The notes beneath the pieces are model-generated. The model made no database searches, was not told the DNA's origin, and worked only from the letters and a program-made list of their open reading frames with translations. Positions 17,952-29,761 of a DNA stretch of 64,000 nucleotides are shown here, in pieces (the first letter of the stretch is position 1; the number at the start of each line of letters is the position of its first letter). The translations under genes and the position numbers were made by a program. The stretch spans positions 1 through 64,000 of the forward strand of contig NW_026529132.1 in NCBI RefSeq assembly GCF_026262505.1. The letters run 5' to 3'. Source of the DNA: Trichomonas vaginalis G3. Its lineage: Eukaryota; Parabasalia; Trichomonadida; Trichomonadidae.

Positions 17952-18133
17952 TCACGAATGACCTCATTGCTGACAAAAATAAATGACCTCATTCATGATC
18001 TCATTGCTGACCTCATTCATGACCTCATTCATGACCTCATTCATGATCTCATTGCTGACAAAAATAAATGACCTCATTCATGATCTCATTCATGACCTCA
18101 TTCATGACCTCACTGCTGACAAAAATAAATGAC
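17952..18133. repeat. Minisatellite, 12-bp unit, between convergent genes
   Basis: Repeats of ATGACCTCATTC with variants (ATGATCTCATTG) are interrupted three times by CTGACAAAAATAA. It fills the gap between the minor capsid gene and the polymerase 3' end, the same kind of place as the 25-bp minisatellite of element 1. Confidence 0.9.
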
Positions 18134-18134
18134 C

Positions 18135-19826
18135 TCAGAACTTCAACTTACGAATAAAGCTTGTTTTAGTCGTTATTGAGAAGTTAAACTTCTCTTCAAA
18201 GCAAGGTTGACATGACTTACATAAGTCAAATCCAATCTCTTGACCGTCATAAAGTGCTTTATATAACTTCATAACACTGAACTCAGAGTCTTTGTCAAAT
18301 TTTCCTTGCGGAACCATTAAACCTTTATCTTCATCATAGAAACACTGAACAGAGTCAGGAAACATTTCATTAGCGGTTAAAGCAATAACATCTTGCTTCA
18401 CGCCTTTCATTCTGCAGTGAAATGCAACTTCATTTAAATCATTCGTGAGTAAGTCTATGTAAGTCTTCTTTCCACAAAATATTGACTTGTATGCTAAACT
18501 TTGTTTTCCAGGTGTTATTTCTGCGAAGTCACTATGAAACTGACCAAGGTTTTTACCAATGAGAACTCTTCCATAACGTTTCTCAAACTCTTCAGCTAAA
18601 CGAGGGATATCTTCATTGTAGAGATGCATACTGTCGGTGTCGCTATAAAAGATGTCCATTCCTAAGTCTTCAGCAGTACAGAATACTTCACACATTATTC
18701 TCTTCGACATAGATAGAATGTTAACACCAAGTGGACAGAAGTTAAAGTGTCTGCAAATGCTTTTCGTTAGCTTGAAATAGTTTTATCTGAACCATCCAAA
18801 CCTTCGAACTTCACTATATGGTTGTAGTTTCTGATGACATATCTTATAGCATCTTTGTCATCTACTATGGTTATTTTTGACTCAATAGGAGATAGAATAG
18901 TTTTGCCATAAATACTGTTCAGAATGAGCTTTATATTTTCTTGCAAAGGATTTCCTTCTTTCTTATACTTTAACCTTAACTCAAACAACTTCTTTACTTC
19001 ATCTCTTATTCTAATATCTCTGTTTCCATCGTAATGTAAGTTCCTTGCAACACTTCACATTTGACACCTTGATATTTTATGAGGTCTTGTAATGTTATAT
19101 GGTCAACATACATTAAACAGCAAGTGTTTGAACTTCTGGGAACGTTAAGTTTTGGATTTAGTTCAGGTCACAAACTATTAAAGGAAAGTGTCTATGTATT
19201 CCAATCTCTGTTATCTTAATGAGAACAAAGAAGCCGGACATAAACTTTTCACCAATGGGTTCCTTTTGGTCGTCATCGAATAAATGTCTCATGAGATACT
19301 CTGTGCTTAGCATCTCATCCTTCAATACTTTTGGAATTCCTTCTAAAGTATACAATCTTGCTATAGCGGATGGATATAATGAAACAGCGTCGAAGTCAGC
19401 AATGAGTTTCTTTTTGCTCTTTTGTTTCATGTTATCTGACAGCATACATCTTCCACCTTGAATACAGCGTGAAATAAATTCTCTTGGTTTATTTGAGAGG
19501 TCATATAAATTTCCATTCGGGAAGTACACTCTGTTCTCAAACAATTTGTTAGCAATTGAACAAATACTAACGTAGTCATAAACGTTTAAATCAAATTCTT
19601 TCAATATGTCATTGCGGAACTTAACAAAACCTTCTCTTAAAATTCTTACATCTTGTTTGCAATAAAACGTGCTATATTTTTCTAAGTCGAAGTGGTTCTC
19701 ATCTATTCTGCAACCTTTGATGGAATCTATGTTCTTCATGAACGTTTCAATATCTTTTACAAACTTACATGCTTCAGAAATGACACCAGTTCTGTTGTCA
19801 TTTGCTAACAAAACACTGCTGTATTG
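18135..19826 (-). pseudogene. Maverick DNA polymerase B, 5'-truncated and frameshifted
   Basis: This enzyme would copy the element using a protein primer. Visible motifs in order: the exonuclease III motif YCKQD, polymerase motif A DFDAVSLYPS, motif B with LILNSIYGK, motif C FYSDTDS, and a downstream KKTYID. The segments are 19826-19158, about 18988-18767 and 18710-18135, joined by frame changes near 19150-19000 and 18770-18710. The N-terminal exonuclease motifs I and II are absent because the gene stops at 19826, where the element is cut. The open frame begins at a stop at 19827-19829 with no ATG nearby. Confidence 0.9.
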
Positions 19827-20091
19827 TTAGTACCGACAATATGAAAGAAAGTTATACTGTATTTAATTTTAGCAATAAACAAAAAAATCTAAATTATATC
19901 TTTAGATACTAGGATTGATTTAATGACTAAGAACGTTTTTATCAATAATACCATGATTCATAACATATAGACATAACCTAAATATACCAAAGCATTTCTA
20001 CTTGGAACTAGCGCATCGTCAAAATAATGGGTCAATATTCATTTGACGTAATGCTGATCGAGAGAAGTTTTTATATATAAGCCTTATCACA

Positions 20092-20286
20092 ATGCCACGA
20101 ATGCACCCAGCTGCAGGCGTGTCTTGTTTAACATTCATTCCTATATATGATGGAACATTAATCAATAATCATGGAAGTATCACTTTTCAAATAACATCAT
20201 TGTTAAATGAAAGAAAATTGTATGCAAAATTACATTTTGGTAATGGTGAGACGCAATATGTTGAAGTATATATCATTATTATTTAA
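20092..20286 (+). CDS. Possible small gene, 64 aa
   Basis: The ATG follows TCACA by one base, which could be a Trichomonas initiator. The product is beta-rich (GTLINNHGSITFQIT, LHFGNGETQYVEVYIIII) and might be a fragment of a surface-domain protein. It is short and isolated, so it may be chance. Confidence 0.25.
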   Translation: MPRMHPAAGVSCLTFIPIYDGTLINNHGSITFQITSLLNERKLYAKLHFGNGETQYVEVYIIII

Positions 20287-21904
20287 TATACAAACAAACT
20301 CTAGTACAAAATTGTATTAATTCAACTTTCATGTCTAATATAAAAACTTTTTTTAAAAAAAGAGATATAATCGTGTATAATATGAGAAAAATGAATATCA
20401 ATACAAAATAAAATATCAATTAGCTATTGCTGATGACATATCATGAATATTGATCATTTGATTTGATTAATTTTGATAAATATTAGGCTTTTTGCTAGTT
20501 ACATATTACAATAAGGCTTTTAAATGGATATTTATTGATATGAGCTTATTTCAAAATGACAGTCTTTGATTTATCCACTAATAAGATTTGATGTCACAAA
20601 AATCTAGATTTTGGGGCATAAAAACCTAACACCAAATCATAACTTCTGTGCATATACTAAATTGAGTACAGAAATATGTTAATTTTCAGTATTTTGAGAA
20701 GAATTCTTATTATCCTTCAAAAAGTCAGTATTTCTGCTGTAATTTTCTACAACATTGTAGTTATTGCACTTTGTCTATGGATTTGTATATATGTTATATA
20801 TAAATTATATATCTAAACTGCCCATAAGTGCAATTTTTATATAAATTGTTTATTTCTTTAACAATTTCATATGAAATATGCTTTTTTAAGCGTATCAAAG
20901 CTGTGTTCTTAATGTGCATGGATATATCAAGAAAAATGTCGAAAAAAAATGTGAATTCACAAATTCACTGAATTTTCACCGTTTTTTGAATTTTGCTACA
21001 GCACTAATATTAAATAATACTAAAATCTTCTGTCTTTGTAAAAGAATAAATTCTGACAAAAAGTGCTCGTTTAAATTTAATGATCATCTGTATGACTAAG
21101 TGGTAAAAAGTGTTTATGACCAAAAAAGGGTTACATGCTTAGTCTATTTTTCTGACAGGATACTCTAGATTTACATGATCTCTATTTCATATCTCCGTTT
21201 TTAGATTCTTCGACAGATTTTATGATAGAAAACCAAGATTAACAAATTTCCGGCATGTTAATGAAGAAATCTGCAGCTACCCTCAATATTATTTCAATAA
21301 TCAGTATCGTTTCTCTTACAATTTATTTTTTTCTCAATAATTTAACAAGAAATAACAATACACACTTGGTTTTACGTATAAAAGCTAAGTGTCGAACTTA
21401 ATCAACTTTACTTACTTAGCAAATGAATATTTTTGTGGTTGCGAGTTCTGAATGCTGAAGTTTTAGATTTCTCTATAAATGATATCATTGCACTTACAAT
21501 GTTGTTCCAGCCTATCGCATAAATCATAGAAAATCCAAAAAAAATAATATAAAGAAAATTCATGTCATGAAGTTCAAAAAATACCGTGTAACATTAAAAT
21601 TTGTTATGCATAATACATTTTAGCTATTATTGATTTTTTTTAATTTTCGAGAAATTGAATGGTGAGTCCGATAGAGAAATTTTTAAAAATCCTAGTGCCT
21701 CATAGAAGTAATTTCCCTCGTCTCCCATACTTCCAAATGTATGCATATGACATAAACTTTTATGCATTACACAAGTGGCCAATAATATCTATAGAGTAAA
21801 AAATTAGAAATTTAATTTTTTTATATGATAGTTATATTTCAGATTTGCGAGCGTAACTTTTTTCTCCATGGCATACTTGTTTTAAGAGCAAATGATCAAA
21901 ATCG

Positions 21905-21970
21905 TCCTTCAATTATTGAAGGAGCTGATATCTTTTGAAAATTGAATTGAAAGGGTATTCAATTTTCAAA
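21905..21970. repeat. Two adjacent hairpins downstream of BspA-like gene 1
   Basis: Perfect 8-bp stem with a TTA loop (21905-21923), followed after 10 bases by a perfect 14-bp stem with a 9-base loop (21934-21970). Confidence 0.8.
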
Positions 21971-22034
21971 TTTCCTCTCAATTTTGGAAACATATCAACT
22001 CTATGAATTAACAATTATGTGCCTTCACAGTTTA

Positions 22035-24276
22035 TCAGTCATATAAGGTGCTTATAAAGAAAAAAGTTACGCTCGCAAAATATGTTTTTATATAGATTTC
22101 ACATAAAATAATTATGTAATTTCTAAAAAGAATATTTTTGTTCTTGAATATTAAAGTGTATTGTAGTTTAAAAAGTTTTAAATATGTTGCTAAAATTTCA
22201 GGTTTATAGCTCATGTCTAGCATGACTTCTTCGTATGCGCAAAAAATCTGACACGTAAGGGTATCCTTAAGAAGCTTTAAAAAAAATGCAAAAAAATTGA
22301 ATACTTTACTGGCTGGGCAAATTTGTCGCCGCCCCTCAATATTATTTTTCGATCCTGTGAAGTATATGAAAATCCTTGTGTTTCTCAAATCTAAATAATT
22401 AATTATTGTGATTGTATCAGAAAAGACCAAAAATAAATTTCGCGGAGCGCCGAGATTAAATATAGTACAATTCTTCCCCAATTCAATGAAACTAATATAT
22501 CCCCATAATGCATCCTTGCTAATATAAGTATTTGATGGAATTTTTATTCTAGATATTGAAGTATCAACAAAACAAGATTCTCCAATATATTCACAAGAGT
22601 CCAAAATTTCAACAGAGTTTAAATTTCTGCATTCGCAAAATGCCATTTCGCAGATTTTTTTTAATTTTACCTCCCAAAATTATTGTAGATAAATAGTTAC
22701 ATCCCTCCAATGATGAAATCCCAAATTCCATAACTGCTTTTGATTCAAATGTTTTTAATCCACAATAACCAATTGCATAAGATCCAATGTATCTACATAT
22801 GGATGGAGTGATTAAATCTTCTGTTGTAAAACACATAGAAAAACAAAAATCAGGAATGCATTCCATGTGTTGCACAATATCACTAAAATCGAGATTGGTA
22901 CATGAATAGAATGCATATTCTCCAACAGTGATAATTCCAGTGGATGAATCAATAATAATCTGAAGATTTGGACATTCATAAAATGAATAACTTTCGATAT
23001 ATTCAATATTGTTTGAGAAAATAACTTCTCTCAATTCTGAACAACAAGTGAATGCACAGCATGATATGTTCTTGACTTTGATCAAATTAATTCTCTCTAA
23101 CTTGCTATATGCAAAACAATATGATGGAATAATTTCGATTTTATCATTGAGAATTACGTTTTTAATGCTTGAATTAATAAATGAGAAGAATGGAATCTCT
23201 TTAACATTTTCATTGAAAGAATATTGTTCTTGTTGAGAATCAGAAAACATCATTGGTCTCAGGTTTCCATCATATTCATCGGTTGTTGAAAAATCAATTA
23301 AATTATCTCGAAATGTATCAATTCTTCCAATAAATTTCATCGTGTTTGATAAATTCAAGAATGATAATGAGGGAATTCCAGAGAATGAATCATGTTCTAG
23401 CACTTCGAAATTCTGTGGGAAAGAAACTTCTTTGAGAGACGTACATCTATTAAATGCATTGTTTTTTATGATTTTCAATGAATTCGGAAATTTCACACTA
23501 TACAAGTTAATACATTGATAAAATGCATATTCTTCTATTGTTTCATAATTTTGCGAGAGTGAAAATCTCGAATTATTGTCAAAAACAACTTCATTTTCAG
23601 CAATTTCTGTAATTCTGTTATTATTATAATATAAGTAAGATGGAATAAACTTCATATTTGGAATAAATGTGGCATTTATGACCGAAGAACTAAGAACAAC
23701 ATATTTTTTCATTTTAAATTCAGGCGAAATGAAATGAATTTCAGTTAAATTGATATTATTTAGAAAATTCGAATTAATTGCTCGATTTTTAACATTTAAA
23801 GTAAATTTGTTTTCAAATTCAATGGTGTCCAATTGATAACATTCATCGAATGCATCTCCTGAGATATATAAACTTTCTGGATTTTTAATTTTAATTTCTT
23901 TAAGATTTTGTACTGCTCTGAACGAACATTCAGCTATTGTATTTAAATTCTTTTCGAAAACCAAATTAGTAAAATTTGTAAATACAAATGCAAATTTTCC
24001 AATTTCCTTAAGATTTTTAGGAGATTTAAGATTGTTTAATCTTTCGCAGTGAAAAAAACAGTGTGGATGAAAAATTTCACAAGTATCTGAGATTTGAAGA
24101 AATTGTAATTTTGTACAGTCGTAAAATGAATATGTGCCAATTGATTTAACATTGGCTAATATTGTAACATTGGTTAACGAATAACATCGATAGAAGTAAA
24201 ATGGCGGAATTTCTTCAATTTCACCTTCAATAACAGCCTTTGTAATACTCTCATTATCTGCAAATGTACCAACCAT
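22035..24276 (-). pseudogene. BspA-like leucine-rich-repeat surface protein, copy 1, frameshifted
   Basis: Reads tandem LRR_5-type repeats of about 23 residues (ITEIAENEVVF, LYSVKFPNSLKIIKNNAF, LKEVSFPQNFEVLEHDSF), the hallmark of the large Trichomonas BspA family linked to cell-surface adhesion. The main frame runs from about 24276 to 22609. One extra base in an A-run near 22655 then shifts it, and the repeats resume in the frame ending at 22035. The frame is open upstream of the first ATG (24276) to 24335, and that part is similar to the same part of copy 2, so the true N-terminus may be lost. The last 80 residues no longer look like LRRs; no transmembrane segment is clear. Confidence 0.85.
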
Positions 24277-24335
24277 TTTACTTCCACTGAAGATGCATTC
24301 ATACAATTCATTACATTCATATCCAAGAATTTTAA

Positions 24336-24863
24336 AGTTATCTGATCAAAATTAACGACACTTTTTGATTGATGCGATCATTCATTTTTATTAATCAAAA
24401 TGGTGTAAAACAAGATGGTAGCTTTATCAAATTTCACTGCGGATAAAAAATTGTCTATTAGCGTAAAGAACTTCACGTAAAAGATTTTCTAATTCTTTAA
24501 TTTTAGTAGAACAACCTAGTTTTACTGAAGCCAAAATATCTACATAGAGTATTAATACATATCTAGATGCTTGGATTCCAAAATTTGCTGACTATGCAGT
24601 TAATACATTGGATTTTGATTTCATAATGACAGATAACAGCTGAATACCTGAAACAATCATGATATTTTTAGTAAATATTCTAATTTTGAAAGATGAACTA
24701 TATGAATGACCTGATTTTGCCAATTCAGAATCAATATTTCCTAAATTGATCTTGAATTATGAAAGATTTAGTTTCTACTTCAATCGTTATCATTGGTATT
24801 TCATTATTTTCCAAATATCCAAATAAAAAATATATTTGACGATACTAAAAGTGCCAATATCGA
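24336..24863. other. Intergenic region between BspA-like gene 1 and the SAPS gene
   Basis: A/T-rich, divergent promoter region. A TCATTATTTT initiator-like string lies at 24801-24810, 54 bases before the SAPS start; this is far for a Trichomonas initiator. No other feature is evident. Confidence 0.4.
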
Positions 24864-26045
24864 ATGTCTTTCTGGGATACAGAAGATGCGCAGGATCCAA
24901 TTTCTGAGCTTCTTGAGAAGTCAGATCTTACTGTCGTTGACTTGTTCAATGAAGGATCTATGCTTCAAGAATTAAGAACTAATAATGAGCATCTTATTGA
25001 ATATTACGCCAAAGAAGATGTCATTAAGGAACTTTGCGACTGGTCTTTTACAACGAAATTCCAAGACAACGAATCTTTCGATAAATATTCACGCATTGCC
25101 ACTGAAGTTTTCACATGCGCAAGTACTGTTTCTAATGGATTTATCAATTCTCCATACTTGAAAGACTTTTTCACAAAACAGCTCCTGTCAAAGGATGACT
25201 GGGATCCAGGATGCGCTGGCCATTTCCAGAGAGTTTTCTTACATTTGACAAATGTATCAAAAGGCGAATATCTTTCACGTTATGGGAATCTTATTCCTAA
25301 TCTAATCCACCATATCAGCACTCTCGCTATCACAGAATTAGTTGTTATGCTTACAAATCAATATTATTCAAGTTTCTGTCCAAACGGTGAATTAGTCACA
25401 GCATTAAGCGATTACCTCATTACAGATAATGCAGATGTTGTTTCTGCCGTATACGCATTACGCCAACTCTTCAATTTGGGCTGGGAAAATGCAGATATTC
25501 AGAAAGACTTAACATCCGATTCTCTCATCGCTAATTTAATCCAGGCATCAAAGACATCGAAAGTACGATTAGGCCAGATCGAATGCATGAGATTACTTAG
25601 AGATATATCTAATAAGAACGAACTCGCCTTGATTTTCCGCAGAGGCGACGTTGGCGATGTTCCAACTGCAGACTGCGCTTCCAGTGCTCTCGCAACAAGC
25701 GTAAAAGGCATAACTCTCGAAGATTCTTTGAAAGGAGCCATCGGAACACCACATTGGCAGATCGCTAACGCTTATCTTAAGATCATTACAATCGCAGCTC
25801 CAGAGGACATTTTTGAAATCGTCAAATCAAATAATATTGTTTCACAATTAGCTGCAATTCCAAAGGAGAACTTAAACCCATTCCAGCTCGAAGTCATTCG
25901 CATTTTATTCAAGAAAGCTGAAGAATTCCAATTCGATTTATCACCTTTACAAGAAGTTAAGGAAACCGCTGACAAATTATGGAACCAATATGGTGGACCA
26001 TTGCCTATCGGTGGAGCCGTGGATGTGAAACTTAATGCTGAATAA
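24864..26045 (+). CDS. SAPS-domain protein, PP6 (Sit4-type) phosphatase regulatory subunit, 393 aa
   Basis: The N-terminus matches the SAPS family: a short FWDTED start, ISELLEKSDLTVVDLFNEGSMLQELRTNN, then an ALxxY/F segment and IKELCDW, followed by helical repeats. SAPS proteins bind the PP6/Sit4 catalytic subunit and direct its substrate choice. The protein is shorter than most family members, which run to 600-900 residues, because the disordered C-terminal part is missing; it ends GGPLPIGGAVDVKLNAE. The ORF is intact, G/C content is higher than in its flanks, and the stop TAA is followed by AAA, as is common for Trichomonas polyadenylation signals. It is a conserved single-domain housekeeping gene between two BspA-like genes. 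Confidence 0.85.
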   Translation: MSFWDTEDAQDPISELLEKSDLTVVDLFNEGSMLQELRTNNEHLIEYYAKEDVIKELCDWSFTTKFQDNESFDKYSRIATEVFTCASTVSNGFINSPYLKDFFTKQLLSKDDWDPGCAGHFQRVFLHLTNVSKGEYLSRYGNLIPNLIHHISTLAITELVVMLTNQYYSSFCPNGELVTALSDYLITDNADVVSAVYALRQLFNLGWENADIQKDLTSDSLIANLIQASKTSKVRLGQIECMRLLRDISNKNELALIFRRGDVGDVPTADCASSALATSVKGITLEDSLKGAIGTPHWQIANAYLKIITIAAPEDIFEIVKSNNIVSQLAAIPKENLNPFQLEVIRILFKKAEEFQFDLSPLQEVKETADKLWNQYGGPLPIGGAVDVKLNAE

Positions 26046-26780
26046 AACTTTTTTTGGTATTTAATTTTTACATAATAATTTTTAATGATATAAGTACTAT
26101 ATATTTCATGAATATTTAAGTCTTTTCTTAATGTTTTTGGAAAGTAAAAGAAATTCAATTGAATTTAAAAAGCGATGTTAAAAATTATATCAATCATAAA
26201 TGTTTATTTACAGATTTAGAATGTTAAATTGCCATGATTTCGTGGATCCATTGAAATAATTAATCCTCCAACAAAATGGCATATTAATTGCTATTTTTTT
26301 GAACTTGGATTCAAAAGGTTTACCAACACTTCACAATCCGAATAATGACAACTACATCTTGTGAGCAACTCTATAAAGTTCCCAACTTTATGTATGATTT
26401 TGATTGAAATTCAAATCATACATAAAGTCGTAAATCTATGGAATGCACATTATACTAATAATGAATAATCACTTATTTCCGATTTTTATAATTTGAGACA
26501 ATTCTATGAGTTGTTCTCAAAACATTCCAATGATCACTAAAATGTTTTAGTCATCATGCATATATCTTCTCAATTATGATCGATGGAGAATTAGGAGTTT
26601 CATTTTCGCTTTAATTTAAAGTTGTGGATGGAATATATTATAGCATTTGGTACTTATACTCTAATGTGAAATCGGATGAGCTTTAAGAACGCATCTGCCA
26701 CTAATTGATTCAAAAGTTAATATATTCAGTTAAAAAAAACTAATTAGTTTTAGATTCAATAAACAACTGTTGCATAAAAT
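26046..26780. other. Intergenic region between convergent SAPS and BspA-like 2 genes
   Basis: A/T-rich. The only clear structure is the 16-bp-stem hairpin at 26385-26428. Confidence 0.6.
26385..26428. repeat. Large perfect hairpin, 16-bp stem
   Basis: ACTTTATGTATGATTT (26385-26400) and its exact reverse complement (26413-26428) surround a 12-base loop. It lies between two convergent genes. Confidence 0.9.
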
Positions 26781-28981
26781 TTAAGTTTTTACTCTAAAAA
26801 GAGCTGGCGAAAGTGATAATAATGAACATTTTGTTGATGAAAATAGCCTCTGTTGATAATGATTTACAAAAGTCTTATGTGAATCGCATTGATTTTTTAC
26901 CTCTGAAAAAGGGTCTGAAGACCGATCATCATGCTTTGCTATTTCTTGGAATTTAGAATATTTTATTCTTGTTACATTCTTATTGAAGAAATAGTTATTT
27001 TCATAGTTGCACAAAACATATATAGTTTGAGAATCTTCAATCTTTAATATCTGATAAATTGATGGATCTAAATAATTCGTTTTTCCCTGATAGTATAAAT
27101 AAAATGAAACATATTGAGTATATGTCATGTCAATTATGTTAATTCTATCATATATTGATAAAAAGTGTATATTTCTTGGAAAATTGTAGATCGTGCAATT
27201 TTTTCCAAGTTCTAGAAATGTTAAATAATTATCACTTAAGGCATTCTCAGAAATATATGAATCTGCCGGGATTTGAAGACTTGATAAAGAATAGGTGTCA
27301 AACAAACAATAATCTTCAAAATATGAAACAGTGCCATGAACAATAAAAGTTCTCAAGTTTCTGCAATAATAGAATGCACCACCTCCAATTCTTTTAATAT
27401 TTCCGTACAAAATTGCTGTTCTTAATAAATCACTTTTTTCAAATGAGAGAACTCCAAACTCAATTACCCCCATTGCTTCTAATGTCAATAAACCTGATTC
27501 TGAAAATGCTCTTTGATGAATAATTTTGCATATTGATGGTATTATTAAGTTTTCAGTTCCTTGGCATTTAGAAAAACAATATAATGGAACAAATTCCATA
27601 TGTTGCACAATATCACTATAATTGAGATTGGTGCATGAATAGAATGCATATTCTCCAACAGTGATAATTCCGGTGGATGAATCAATAATAATCTGAAGAT
27701 TTGGACATTCATAAAATGAATAACTTTCGATATATTCAATATTGTTTGAGAAAATAACTTCTCTCAATTCTGAACAACAAGTGAATGCACAACATGATAT
27801 GTTCTTGACTTTTATCAAATTAATTCTCTCTAACTTGCTATATGCAAAACAATATGATGAATAATTTCGATTTTATCATTGAGAATTACGTTTTTAATGC
27901 TTGAATTAATAAATGAGAAGAATGGAATCTCTTTAACATTTCCATCGAAAGAGTATTGTTCTTGTTGAGAATCAGAAAACATCATTGGTCTCAGGTTTCC
28001 ATCATATTCATCGGTTGTTGAAAAATCAATTAAATTATCTCGAAATGTATCAATTCTTCCAATAAATTTCATCGTGTTTGATAAATTCAAGAATGATAAT
28101 GAGGGAATTCCAGAGAATGAATCATGTTCTAGCACTTCAAAATTCTGTGGGAAAGAAACTTCTTTGAGGGATGTACATCCATAAAATGCATTGTTTTTTA
28201 TGATTTTCAATGAATTCGGGAATTTCACACTATACAAGTTAATACATTGATAAAATGCATATTCTTCTATTGTTTCATAATTTTGTTGGAGTGAAAATCT
28301 TGAAGAATTTTCAAAAATAACTTCATTATCAGCAATTTCAGTAATATTACTATTTTGATAATATAAGTAAGATGGAATAAACATCATATTTGGATTAAAT
28401 GTAGCATTTATAATTGAGCAGGGAATTGATATCCAATTTTTCATTTTAAATACAGGAACTATGAATTTTATTTCTGTTAAAATATTTCTACTTATAATAT
28501 TCAAAGAAAATACATTTTCAATTTCAATTTTTTCTAAATACAAACTATCTTGAAAAGCGTTTTCATCAATGAATAAATTATCAGCATTGCCGATTTTGAT
28601 TGATTTCAAATTTAAAATGGATCCAAACGCATTGCTTTCAATTAATTTTACATTTTTCTCCAAAGATATATGTGATAAATTAGTGAAACAAAAAGCACTA
28701 AATCTTAATTCTGCAAGATTTTTAGGAAAATTAAGATTAGATAATCTATCACAGCTATAAAAGCATCTACCATTCAAAACTTCGCACGAATCCGGAATTT
28801 GAAGAAATTGTAATTTGTTACAACTGTGAAACGAAGAATCACCTATGGATTTAACATTGGCCAATATTGTAACATTGGTCAATGATTCACATCCATAAAA
28901 GTAAAATGGTGGAATTTCTTTAATTTCACCCTCGATAATAGCTTTTGTAATACTCGCATTCCGTGCAACTGTACCAACCAT
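26781..28981 (-). pseudogene. BspA-like leucine-rich-repeat surface protein, copy 2, frameshifted
   Basis: Same family and repeat order as copy 1. The frame runs from ATG 28981 to about 27855, where one G is missing relative to copy 1 (ATGATGAATAATT against ATGATGGAATAATT); it resumes in another frame and ends at 26781. The C-terminal 100 residues after the last LRR are unlike copy 1. The frame is open upstream of 28981 with sequence similar to copy 1, so the real start may be upstream and lost. The middle (about 27630-28290) is nearly identical in DNA to copy 1, while the ends are clearly diverged. Confidence 0.85.
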
Positions 28982-29662
28982 TTTATCTCCACGAAATGTG
29001 CATTCGAATAAATCATTACATTCATATTCAAAAATATTTAAGTCAAATGTTCATTTTTTGGCACTTTTTATTTGTACGTTTAAAATAAATTTGAAATACA
29101 AAATCTAATTCCTAAAAATTCTTACACTGCAATCTTAAAAGAATTTTGTTCTAAGAAAATTTCGTCAAAATATCAATTTCAAAAAAATATTTAATAAACT
29201 TTTAAAGAATTATATTCTTAGATGATTCCCTACCCAATACACATATAATATGCATATATATATATAGCATTTCTTTGAACATTGAATTTGATTAAGAAAA
29301 GATATGGTACCATTGCTCCTATCATTATATTTGATAAAACATTAGAATGCATTACTGCATCAAACATTTGATTAATATCATCTTTTAAAATTCAATACTG
29401 AATATTGTTCTATTTATGAATGAATTTTGATTCTTGACGAATTGATCAATGCTATTTCTGCATGTGTTACCATGGTTCTTTTGATATTAGAATTTATTCC
29501 ATGTATTTCATTTTTTTTTAAATAATATTCATGATTTCTTCTGTGTTATAAGATTTTTCTCTAGCACCTAAATTAGAACAATTGAATATAGTTCAATAAA
29601 GATCATTATGGAATATCAATTTTAAAATTATTTTGATATTGATATTTGATATAAGCATATGA
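28982..29662. other. Intergenic A/T-rich region
   Basis: Divergent flank between BspA-like copy 2 and the MATE gene. It contains an AT dinucleotide run near 29256-29270. I see no gene. Confidence 0.5.
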
Positions 29663-29761
29663 AAACTTGGTGGATACACTCCATTATTAACAATTATAAG
29701 ATTATGTCCAGGACCTCTGATCTCTCAAATCGTTAATGCACTATATGGAGTTATCGATTCA

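Larger units (their letters stand above)
13268..19826. mobile_element. Maverick/Polinton element 2 (left part, truncated at 19826)
   Basis: Starts with a TIR inverted relative to the one ending at 11804. It carries the major capsid gene, minor virion-type genes and a family B DNA polymerase. The gene next to the TIR-encoded gene differs from that in element 1, so this is the opposite end of the element family and both elements run in the same direction. The right part is missing: the polymerase frame ends abruptly at a stop at 19827-19829 and host-like A/T-rich DNA follows. Nearly every gene has at least one frameshift. Confidence 0.88.
19827..22034. other. A/T-rich intergenic region, no supported gene
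   Basis: Host DNA between the truncated Maverick and the first BspA-like gene. The only ORF worth mention is a 64-codon one at 20092-20286. Two adjacent hairpins stand near the 3' side of the BspA gene: TCCTTCAA-TTA-TTGAAGGA (21905-21923), and a 14-bp perfect stem TTTGAAAATTGAAT with a 9-base loop (21934-21970). Nothing else is evident. Confidence 0.6.

Noticed and set aside
17952..18133. CRISPR-like short repeats
   Set aside because: Units abut without unique spacers, and the setting is a eukaryotic transposon; it is a minisatellite. The same holds for 22-192.
1..19826. Integrated bacterial prophage, suggested by the tail-collar-like fibre
   Set aside because: Retroviral-type integrase, packaging ATPase, jelly-roll capsid and protein-primed polymerase with long TIRs identify a Maverick/Polinton; no other phage tail or lysis gene is present.
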